In this document: in pieces, positions 1 to 4,146 of the stretch
Layout: the number at the start of each line of letters is the position of its first letter
How positions within the stretch are numbered: the first letter of the stretch is position 1
Assembly: GCA_002377245.1 (NCBI GenBank)
Contig: DFPL01000183.1
Coordinates: 1 to 6,244, forward strand
DNA: 6,244 nt
Direction: 5' to 3'
DNA from: Enterobacteriaceae bacterium UBA3516
Lineage (GTDB): Bacteria; Pseudomonadota; Gammaproteobacteria; Enterobacterales; Enterobacteriaceae
Made by a program: the position numbers and the translations under genes
Notes under the pieces: generated by a model
Database searches by the model: none
What the model saw: only the letters and a program-made list of their open reading frames with translations
What the model was told of the DNA's origin: nothing

Positions 1-17
1 TAAGGAGACAACGTCAT
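1..17 (-). CDS. prfC: Peptide chain release factor 3 (RF3), N-terminal fragment cut by the window edge
   Basis: Read on the minus strand, an ATG opens MTLSP followed by the first two bases of a sixth codon, and the frame then leaves the window. As I recall, E. coli RF3 begins MTLSPYL, and prfC lies downstream of yjjG in the same direction there, so sequence and synteny agree. RF3 is a cytoplasmic translational GTPase that recycles RF1 and RF2 from the ribosome after termination. None of its GTPase motifs is inside the window. The Shine-Dalgarno sequence is weak (AGAAG about 9 nt before the ATG). A promoter and a leader hairpin lie in the 91-bp gap to yjjG. Only about five residues support the call, so most of the confidence comes from gene order. 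Confidence 0.8.
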
Positions 18-38
18 AATGAATTTCTTCTGTGTAAA

Positions 39-58
39 GGCGCGGCTACAGCCACGCC
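39..58 (-). other. Hairpin in the yjjG-prfC gap (prfC leader or weak yjjG terminator)
   Basis: GGCG-C-GGC-TACA-GCC-A-CGCC folds into a GC-rich stem of seven pairs with one C/A mismatch and a 4-nt loop. On the minus strand it is followed only by TTTACAC, too short a U-tract for a strong intrinsic terminator. It ends about 20 nt before the prfC ATG, so it would sit in the prfC 5' leader. It could attenuate read-through from yjjG or protect the message; the sequence does not decide. Confidence 0.4.
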
Positions 59-80
59 AGGAGATACGAAAAATGCGGCT

Positions 81-108
81 ATTGTACTCAACGACTGAAT
101 GCAGACAA
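81..108 (-). promoter_or_regulatory. Candidate sigma-70 promoter for prfC
   Basis: On the minus strand, TTGTCT (positions 103-108, 4 of 6 to consensus) is separated by 16 bp from TACAAT (81-86, 5 of 6). The -35 box directly abuts the yjjG stop codon at 109-111. The predicted start, near position 74, gives a prfC leader of roughly 55-60 nt that contains the 39-58 hairpin. It would let prfC be transcribed independently of holD-rimI-yjjG. Confidence 0.45.
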
Positions 109-786
109 TCAATGTTTACACAGGAGTTGCTCCAGTTCGGTTAGCGAAGTCACGGTCCACGTCGGGTTGATGCCCTCGGGCAGGACGCGCGCGTGCGCGT
201 TGAGCCAGCAGGTAGACAGCCCAGAGTTTATGCCGCCCAAAATGTCTGACTCGGCGGTATCACCGACCATCAGCACACGGGCGCGATCCGGATTTTGCGC
301 CTGTCCCAGCGCGAAATCGAAAATACGGGGGTCGGGTTTTGCGACGCCGACCTGCTCGGAGATCACCAGTAAATCAAAGTAGTCACGAAAACCGGTGCGT
401 TCCAGACGAATTTGCTGCAGGGCGGTAAATCCGTTGGTAATGATACCCAGCTTCACTTTGCCTTTTAACGATTTGAGCAGAGATTCAGCCCCCGGCAGCG
501 GGGCACAAATTTCCGCCATCGCATTGAGAAAGGCGTTGTTTAAATCGCCGGGTGCAACGCAAAGGCGCTCGGCCCAGCCCTGAAAGCGTTGGTGCTGAAG
601 CTGCAATGCGGTGATGGCGCCGTTCTGGTAATCCACCCACAACGGCTTGTTAATCGCCTGATAATCCTGAAAATCTTCGCTAGTGAATGTGACGCTATAG
701 TCAAGAAACATCCGCTGTAAGCCGCCGAACGCATCAAACGTAAACAAGGTTTCGTCAGCATCAAAGAATATCCAGTCCCATCTCAT
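109..786 (-). CDS. yjjG: YjjG, HAD-family pyrimidine 5'-nucleotidase (dUMP phosphatase)
   Basis: A 225-residue protein with the full set of haloacid-dehalogenase motifs. Motif I is DADETLF, with nucleophile D9 and acid/base D11. Motif II is IITNG (T117), motif III is K150 in VGVAKP, and motif IV is GDTAESD (D176, D181). Residues of about 18-95 form the alpha-helical cap. Length and sequence fit E. coli YjjG, a cytoplasmic phosphatase that hydrolyses dUMP, dTMP and UMP and is credited with clearing non-canonical pyrimidine nucleotides. The frame stays open six codons upstream to 804, but only the ATG at 786 has a good Shine-Dalgarno (AAGGTG, about 8 nt away), and it restores the family's MxWDWIFFDADE start. 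It begins 21 nt after the rimI stop and is the last gene of the holD-rimI-yjjG unit. No mutation in a key residue is seen. Confidence 0.96.
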   Translation of the reverse strand: MRWDWIFFDADETLFTFDAFGGLQRMFLDYSVTFTSEDFQDYQAINKPLWVDYQNGAITALQLQHQRFQGWAERLCVAPGDLNNAFLNAMAEICAPLPGAESLLKSLKGKVKLGIITNGFTALQQIRLERTGFRDYFDLLVISEQVGVAKPDPRIFDFALGQAQNPDRARVLMVGDTAESDILGGINSGLSTCWLNAHARVLPEGINPTWTVTSLTELEQLLCKH

Positions 787-807
787 TACATCATCACCTT
801 TCATTTA

Positions 808-1248
808 TTAAATCGGCAGCGCCATGATAATGGCGTCTTCGCGTCCGCTCGCCGTGGGGTAGTAGTTACGACGTATTGTCGCCTCGTTAAAGCCCAAACT
901 TTCGTACAACGCGATAGCGGCATGGTTTGACGCCCGGACCTCAAGCCAGAGCGTTAGCACATCGCGCTTTTCCAGCTCAACGATCAGGTGCTCCAGCAAC
1001 TGCCGCCCCAGCCCCTGACGTTGCCAGTCCGGGTCGACGGCGATATTAAACAGCGTTGCCTCATCCAGCACGACCTGAGTGATGGCAAACGCAGCCATCA
1101 CCTCACCGGCCATCAGGCGAAAATTGAGATACCGTTCGCCCTGGTTGGTGGCAAACGTTTTCTCACTCCAGGGAAACGCATGTGCCCGGGTTTCAATCTC
1201 GTAAGCGCGGGTTAAATCAGTCGTGGTGAGGGAAGAAATCGTGTTCAT
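808..1248 (-). CDS. rimI: RimI, ribosomal protein S18-alanine N-acetyltransferase
   Basis: A 146-residue single-domain GNAT acetyltransferase. It transfers acetyl from acetyl-CoA to the N-terminal alanine of ribosomal protein S18. The acetyl-CoA pyrophosphate loop is QRQGLG (residues 76-81). The catalytic pair described for Salmonella RimI, E103 and Y115, is present (WLEVR and ALYESLGF). The C-terminus ends IIMALPI, two residues shorter than the E. coli protein as I recall it (148). The frame extends ten codons upstream to a GTG at 1278, but the conserved start MNTISSL places initiation at 1248. That start lies inside holD: the last 32 nt of holD overlap rimI in another frame. No strong Shine-Dalgarno precedes it, so translation is probably coupled to holD. 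yjjG follows 21 nt downstream. Confidence 0.96.
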   Translation of the reverse strand: MNTISSLTTTDLTRAYEIETRAHAFPWSEKTFATNQGERYLNFRLMAGEVMAAFAITQVVLDEATLFNIAVDPDWQRQGLGRQLLEHLIVELEKRDVLTLWLEVRASNHAAIALYESLGFNEATIRRNYYPTASGREDAIIMALPI

Positions 1249-1630
1249 AGTCGCAGATTTGTTGCCATAACGCGGCACGTGCCGCCGGGTTTCCCCGAAG
1301 TTCGTCTAAAGCGGGTGATGCCACTTGTGCGCCCGCCAGCATCAGGGGCGTTGCAACCCCCAGTCGCCAGCTATTACAGGCAGAGCCTTCAGGTAGCATG
1401 ACCACGCGGTCCGGTGTCAGTTGCAAAACCTGATCGGCACTCACGGCCAGCGCACGTAATACATCGCCGATAAGCGGCTCCGCCAGTGCGGGAAGTTCAG
1501 GAGATACCATCACCAGACGAATATGAGCCGGAAGCGAGATAGCGATTTCGCCCTGTAACGCCGTCGGGCGGCGCAGGGACCACTGGGTGATGCCCAGTTG
1601 CTGTAATTGCCAGTCGCGTCGGGTCGTCAT
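1217..1630 (-). CDS. holD: HolD, DNA polymerase III psi subunit
   Basis: A 137-residue protein, the same length as E. coli psi and alike throughout: RRDWQLQQLGITQWSLRRP at the N-terminus, DVLRALAVS in the middle, and ARAALWQQICDYEHDFFP at the C-terminus. Psi pairs with chi (HolC) and links it to the DnaX clamp loader; chi in turn binds SSB, so the pair ties the replicase to coated lagging-strand DNA. In the family, the N-terminal stretch, including a conserved Trp (here W17), contacts the clamp-loader collar; the rest folds with chi. The ATG at 1630 has a good Shine-Dalgarno (AGGAG at 1640-1644, 9 nt away). holD is first in a minus-strand operon, overlaps rimI by 32 nt, and is divergent from rsmC across the ERIC array. 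Confidence 0.96.
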   Translation of the reverse strand: MTTRRDWQLQQLGITQWSLRRPTALQGEIAISLPAHIRLVMVSPELPALAEPLIGDVLRALAVSADQVLQLTPDRVVMLPEGSACNSWRLGVATPLMLAGAQVASPALDELRGNPAARAALWQQICDYEHDFFPHHD

Positions 1631-1660
1631 CGTGAATCACTCCTGTTTGTCAGGCGCGCA

Positions 1661-1669
1661 AATATACCA
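1661..1669 (-). promoter_or_regulatory. Candidate extended -10 promoter for holD-rimI-yjjG
   Basis: On the minus strand TGG-TATATT matches the extended -10 form (TGN plus a 5-of-6 hexamer). No good -35 hexamer lies 16-18 bp upstream, as is common for extended -10 promoters. Initiation would fall near 1654, leaving about a 24-nt leader that contains the holD Shine-Dalgarno. The site lies outside the ERIC array, whose left remnant begins about 20 bp further upstream. Confidence 0.4.
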
Positions 1670-1689
1670 AACTCGTCGATTATGCGCCA

Positions 1690-1797
1690 TCAAGCAAATA
1701 AGTGACCGGGGTATGATGTGCCCATTCGCAAAGAGGTTGTGTGTTGGGGTGCGAAGGCGCCGTCAACAAAGAGTCTGCGTATTGGATAACGTGTATA
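1690..1797. repeat. Degenerate right-half ERIC element, interrupted by about 38 bp
   Basis: Positions 1751-1797 match the right end of the next ERIC unit with one change (G1757 versus A1880) and end in GTGTATA. Further left, TAAGTGACCGGGGT (1699-1712) matches the ERIC core. Between these matches lie about 38 bp (1713-1750) absent from the complete units, bounded by a repeated GGGGT (1708-1712 and 1746-1750). The left half of the element is missing. The interruption resembles a diverged second right half more than random sequence: AAAGAGG recurs at the expected spacing after ACCGGGGT. Confidence 0.7.
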
Positions 1798-1920
1798 CAC
1801 AAAATCATTCATGTTGCATCGCGGCGACAAGGATGAGTATCCCCGGGAGCTTACTCAAGTAAGTGACCGGGGTGCGAAGACGCCGTCAACAAAGAGTCTG
1901 CGTATTGGATAACGTGTATA
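1794..1920. repeat. ERIC element, complete 127-bp copy (unit 2)
   Basis: It begins TATACAC and ends GTGTATA, and is exactly 127 bp, the usual full ERIC length. The central imperfect palindrome (about 1840-1872) has CCCCGG/CCGGGG outer arms and TTACT/AGTAA inner arms, corresponding to the ERIC core containing AAGTAAGTGACTGGGG. Its first ~103 bp differ from unit 3 at one base (T1838 versus C1961). Its right tail (GTCTGCGTATTGG) is instead identical to the remnant on its left. ERICs are non-coding, non-autonomous repeats found in intergenic DNA of Enterobacteriaceae and nearby families. Confidence 0.9.
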
Positions 1921-2043
1921 CACAAAATCATTCATGTTGCATCGCGGCGACAAGGATGAGCATCCCCGGGAGCTTACTCAAGTAAGTGACCGGGGTGCGA
2001 AGACGCCGTCAACAAAGAGGCAGCATGAAGGATAACGTGTATA
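1917..2043. repeat. ERIC element, complete 127-bp copy (unit 3)
   Basis: A second 127-bp unit starts on the TATA that ends unit 2, so the units share four bases and repeat with a 123-bp period. It has the same core palindrome but a different right tail (GGCAGCATGAAGG in place of GTCTGCGTATTGG), with six mismatches clustered there. Its terminal TATA (2040-2043) is also the first four bases of a perfect TATAAT upstream of rsmC. Confidence 0.9.
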
Positions 2044-2067
2044 ATCCCGGGCTGAGTTTAATGAGGA
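2040..2067 (+). promoter_or_regulatory. rsmC -10 box and ribosome binding site
   Basis: TATAAT at 2040-2045 is a perfect -10 hexamer formed at the right edge of ERIC unit 3; the nearest -35 window (about 2017-2022, inside the ERIC) is a poor match. Initiation near 2052 would give a leader of about 23 nt. GAGGA at 2063-2067 is a strong Shine-Dalgarno 7 nt before the ATG at 2075. The promoter call rests on one hexamer; the binding site is firmer. Confidence 0.55.
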
Positions 2068-2074
2068 ACCCTCC

Positions 2075-3103
2075 ATGTCTGCTTTAACCCCGGCAAGTGA
2101 AGTCTTGCTGCGCCACAGTGATGATTTCGAACAAAGCCGTATTCTTTTTGCCGGTGACTTGCAGGATGACCTGCCTGCCAGGCTGGACACGGCGTATAGC
2201 CGTGCCTGGACCCAACAATATCATCAGTGGCAAACGCTCAACCGCCAGATGGGCGATGACGCGGTCTTCGCACTGAGCCTTGAACAAGGCGCGGTTGGCG
2301 ATAGCGATACGCTTATCTACTACTGGCCGAAAAACAAACCTGAAGCGCTGTACCAGCTCATGAACCTGCTCTCCCTCCTGCCGGTTGGGACGGACATTTT
2401 CGTGGTCGGCGAAAACCGTAGCGGCGTGCGCAGTGCTGAGCAGATGCTGGCCGACTACGCACCGTTGAATAAAGTCGACAGTGCGCGTCGTTGCGGGCTT
2501 TACCATGGTCGCCTGGAAAAACAGCCGACCTTTGATGCTCAGGGTTTCTGGAACGAGTATGCGCTGGATGGCCTGACGATCAAAACCCTGCCGGGCGTCT
2601 TCAGTCGTGATGGCCTGGACGTGGGCAGCCAGTTGCTGTTATCCACCTTTACACCGCACACTAAAGGTAAAGTGCTGGATGTCGGTTGCGGAGCTGGTGT
2701 GCTTTCCACCGTGCTCGCCAGTCATTCGCCGAAGGTGCGTCTGACGCTGTGCGATGTTTCTGCTCCGGCGATCGAAGCCAGTAAAGCCACCCTTGCCGCC
2801 AACGGCCTGGAAGGTGACGTATTCGCCAGTAACGTCTTCTCTGACGTGACCGGTCGTTTCGATATGATTATCTCCAACCCACCGTTCCACGATGGCCTGC
2901 AGACCAGTCTTGAAGCAACGCAAGTCTTGATCCGTGGCGCGGTTCGTCATCTGAACAGCGGTGGCGAGTTGCGCATTGTCGCCAACGCCTTCCTGCCCTA
3001 CCCCGCCGTGCTTGATGAGATCTTCGGCTTCCATGAAGTGCTCGCACAAACCGGGCGTTTCAAGGTCTACCGTACGGTGATGACCCGCCAGGCTAAGCGT
3101 TAA
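2075..3103 (+). CDS. rsmC: RsmC, 16S rRNA (guanine-1207-N2)-methyltransferase
   Basis: A 342-residue protein, one residue short of E. coli RsmC and closely alike along its length. It methylates N2 of G1207 in 16S rRNA, acting on 30S subunits in the cytoplasm with S-adenosylmethionine as donor. RsmC carries two methyltransferase-like domains: an N-terminal one (about 1-165) that has lost catalysis and helps folding and RNA binding, and a catalytic C-terminal one. In the latter the SAM motif VLDVGCGAG is at 200-208 (D202), the acidic residue ending motif II is D227, and the catalytic NPPF is at 268-271 (N268). The ATG at 2075 has a GAGGA Shine-Dalgarno. It is divergent from holD and is followed by an intrinsic terminator, so it appears monocistronic. 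It overlaps no other gene and has no visible defect. Confidence 0.97.
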   Translation: MSALTPASEVLLRHSDDFEQSRILFAGDLQDDLPARLDTAYSRAWTQQYHQWQTLNRQMGDDAVFALSLEQGAVGDSDTLIYYWPKNKPEALYQLMNLLSLLPVGTDIFVVGENRSGVRSAEQMLADYAPLNKVDSARRCGLYHGRLEKQPTFDAQGFWNEYALDGLTIKTLPGVFSRDGLDVGSQLLLSTFTPHTKGKVLDVGCGAGVLSTVLASHSPKVRLTLCDVSAPAIEASKATLAANGLEGDVFASNVFSDVTGRFDMIISNPPFHDGLQTSLEATQVLIRGAVRHLNSGGELRIVANAFLPYPAVLDEIFGFHEVLAQTGRFKVYRTVMTRQAKR

Positions 3104-3113
3104 TACTCTCTTG

Positions 3114-3142
3114 CCCGGTAACGGTTTGTTTACCGGGTTTTT
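3114..3142 (+). terminator. Rho-independent terminator of rsmC
   Basis: A perfect 8-bp stem, CCCGGTAA (3114-3121) with TTACCGGG (3130-3137), encloses an 8-nt loop and is followed directly by five T (3138-3142). It starts 10 bp after the rsmC stop codon and separates rsmC from the tRNA operon promoter. Confidence 0.92.
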
Positions 3143-3159
3143 AACTGCCCATTTCCGCT

Positions 3160-3174
3160 GCGTTTTTTTACATC
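3160..3174. promoter_or_regulatory. Possible Fis site upstream of the tRNA-Leu promoter
   Basis: A 15-bp G...C-bounded segment with a central T7 tract (GCGTTTTTTTACATC) has the length and A/T-rich centre of a Fis site. It is centred about 70 bp before the predicted start, close to where I recall Fis binding at the E. coli leuV promoter. Fis motifs are loose, so position is the main support. Confidence 0.3.
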
Positions 3175-3202
3175 AGTTGCAAAAGTGGCCTGCAATTAAC
3201 TG

Positions 3203-3230
3203 TTGACGAATACCAGAAAACATCTAGAAT
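3203..3230 (+). promoter_or_regulatory. Strong stable-RNA promoter of the tRNA-Leu operon
   Basis: TTGACG (3203-3208, 5 of 6) and TAGAAT (3225-3230, 5 of 6) are separated by 16 bp. The discriminator that follows, GCGCCTCC, is GC-rich, the hallmark of stringently controlled stable-RNA promoters that ppGpp and DksA inhibit. The start is predicted near 3237. AATTAACTG just before the -35 may act as a short UP-like element. This layout matches the E. coli leuV operon promoter as I recall it. Confidence 0.85.
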
Positions 3231-3245
3231 GCGCCTCCGTGGTAA

Positions 3246-3262
3246 CGATACTTATTGTATCG
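3246..3262 (+). other. Hairpin in the tRNA precursor leader
   Basis: CGATAC-TTATT-GTATCG forms a perfect 6-bp stem with a 5-nt loop, 7 nt before the first mature tRNA base. It may present the 5' leader to RNase P or RNase E, or simply be leader structure. Confidence 0.5.
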
Positions 3263-3269
3263 ATGGTAT

Positions 3270-3355
3270 GCGAAGGTGGCGGAATTGGTAGACGCGCTAG
3301 CTTCAGGTGTTAGTGTCCTTTGGATGTGGGGGTTCGAGTCCCCCCCCTCGCACCA
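3270..3355 (+). tRNA. leuQ: tRNA-Leu(CAG), first copy
   Basis: An 86-nt class II tRNA starting GCGAAGG and ending CCTCGCACCA with encoded CCA. The anticodon CAG (3304-3306) sits in loop TTCAGGT and reads CUG, the commonest leucine codon in enterics. The T arm GGGGG-TTCGAGT-CCCCC is intact. The acceptor stem keeps the A5-C mismatch that I recall in E. coli tRNA-Leu1. The long variable arm is TGTCCTTTGGATGT; T3321 is A in the other two copies, the only difference. The symbol follows the E. coli order from rsmC (leuQ, leuP, leuV). Confidence 0.95.
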
Positions 3356-3383
3356 TAATCCACAATGATATTGCTCGCACTGG

Positions 3384-3469
3384 GCGAAGGTGGCGGAATT
3401 GGTAGACGCGCTAGCTTCAGGTGTTAGTGTCCTTAGGATGTGGGGGTTCGAGTCCCCCCCCTCGCACCA
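3384..3469 (+). tRNA. leuP: tRNA-Leu(CAG), second copy
   Basis: An 86-nt gene identical to the third copy and one base different from the first. Anticodon CAG is at 3418-3420, and CCA is encoded at 3467-3469. The variable arm has a 3-nt loop (TTA), one nucleotide less than I recall for E. coli, where the gene is 87 nt. A 28-bp spacer separates it from the first copy, so all three would be cut from one precursor. Confidence 0.95.
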
Positions 3470-3510
3470 ACGAGGCGATATCAACGTAAGACCCAAAGTA
3501 AGATAGTTGT

Positions 3511-3596
3511 GCGAAGGTGGCGGAATTGGTAGACGCGCTAGCTTCAGGTGTTAGTGTCCTTAGGATGTGGGGGTTCGAGTCCCCCCCCTCGCACCA
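3511..3596 (+). tRNA. leuV: tRNA-Leu(CAG), third copy
   Basis: An 86-nt gene identical to the second copy, with anticodon CAG at 3545-3547 and CCA at 3594-3596. The spacer before it is 41 bp. Only 46 bp separate it from the end of convergent yjjZ, and I see no stem plus T-run there, so the operon's terminator is not evident from sequence. Confidence 0.95.
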
Positions 3597-3642
3597 AATA
3601 TCTTATGACCTCTCCCGCAGCACTTCTCAGCTCGATTTCCGC

Positions 3643-3882
3643 TTACATCATCGTTTTTACATTCAGCATGGCCATGATAATTCCGCCCACCAATGCAACG
3701 CCTGATGGCAGCAAGATAAAGTGGCGTAAACGTTTATGGTAGAGCATGGCCGGTGTCAGCAATAAACCTATCACGATGACTGCACGCCAGGCATTCAGAG
3801 GAAGGTCGGCAAACGCCATCACTGCGACGACAATACCTGGTAACAGAAGGGCCCACCGGCTTCCCAACGTACGTTGCAACAT
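3643..3882 (-). CDS. yjjZ: YjjZ-like small inner-membrane protein (DUF1435 family)
   Basis: A 79-residue hydrophobic protein with three likely membrane helices, about residues 10-26, 33-48 and 55-73. They are separated by short polar turns, including a basic YHKRLRHF loop at about 48-55, which should face the cytoplasm by the positive-inside rule. The sequence resembles my memory of E. coli YjjZ (MLQRTLGS start, LLTPAMLYHKRLRH), assigned to DUF1435; its function is unknown. The frame is open to 3966, but the longer form would be translated from upstream of, and through, the promoter and Fur box. The ATG at 3882 has GAGAG 8 nt upstream and matches the family start. A sigma-70 promoter overlapped by a Fur box lies immediately upstream, so the gene should be induced by iron starvation. 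It is convergent to the tRNA-Leu genes and divergent from the cyclase gene. Confidence 0.88.
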   Translation of the reverse strand: MLQRTLGSRWALLLPGIVVAVMAFADLPLNAWRAVIVIGLLLTPAMLYHKRLRHFILLPSGVALVGGIIMAMLNVKTMM

Positions 3883-3900
3883 GGTTTTGACTCTCACACT

Positions 3901-3919
3901 GATAATGATAACCAATATC
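3901..3919. promoter_or_regulatory. Fur box controlling yjjZ
   Basis: The 19 bp match the classical Fur box GATAATGATAATCATTATC at 17 of 19 positions (differences at 3912 and 3915). An adjoining perfect palindrome, ATATCATATGATAT (3915-3928), may extend the site for a second Fur dimer. The box overlaps the -10 and predicted start of the yjjZ promoter, so Fe-Fur should repress it. Confidence 0.88.
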
Positions 3920-3945
3920 ATATGATATGTTTTCTCATTTGTCAG
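3917..3945 (-). promoter_or_regulatory. Sigma-70 promoter of yjjZ
   Basis: On the minus strand, CTGACA (3940-3945, 5 of 6) is followed after exactly 17 bp by TATGAT (3917-3922, 5 of 6). Predicted start is near 3910, inside the Fur box, giving a leader of about 28 nt. Confidence 0.75.
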
Positions 3946-4020
3946 CATGCCGACAAAAAGCGGCAAAAAGCTGTATGAACTTTACTCATCTTCAGGTGAC
4001 AGACATTCATGAAGGTGATA

Positions 4021-4039
4021 AATTAAGCGCCACTTAATT
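4021..4039. promoter_or_regulatory. Inverted repeat upstream of the diguanylate cyclase gene, possible operator
   Basis: AATTAAG (4021-4027) and CTTAATT (4033-4039) are perfect 7-bp arms around a 5-bp CGCCA spacer. It lies about 108 bp before the cyclase ATG, in AT-rich DNA between divergent yjjZ and the cyclase. The form suits a dimeric regulator, but I recognise no known binding motif and there is no T-run to make it a terminator. Confidence 0.35.
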
Positions 4040-4146
4040 AAATCTAAACAATTTCGTCTTTTCGCGGTCACTTTTCTTCGCGTTATTTATCACTTTGGCA
4101 ACCCATTAAATTATACATTGCAGATTAATAACGACTTTTTAAATAT

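Noticed and set aside
1587..1862. A 91-residue plus-strand frame through the holD start and ERIC DNA
   Set aside because: It is antisense to holD at one end and ERIC repeat at the other; cysteine-rich, low-quality composition and no homologue recognised.
1690..2043. The repeated units as a CRISPR array or integron-type attC sites
   Set aside because: Period, 127-bp length, central TTACT/AGTAA palindrome and TATA ends are those of ERIC; there are no short repeats with unique spacers and no cas or integrase genes.
3224..3705. Open frames across the tRNA cluster, including one starting MAELVDALASG and a minus-strand 90-residue frame with internal repeats
   Set aside because: They are translations of the tRNA-Leu genes themselves; the repeated protein segments simply mirror the repeated tRNAs. 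MAELVDALASG-type proteins are a well-known annotation artefact.
3643..3966. A 107-residue form of YjjZ starting at 3966
   Set aside because: Its extra N-terminus would be encoded by the promoter and Fur box, and the ATG at 3882 has a ribosome site and matches the recalled family start.
3975..4037. A 20-codon plus-strand frame (MNFTHLQVTDIHEG...) upstream of the cyclase
   Set aside because: No Shine-Dalgarno and no recognised family; such short frames arise easily by chance. Its stop falls inside the inverted repeat, but that alone is no evidence of a leader peptide.
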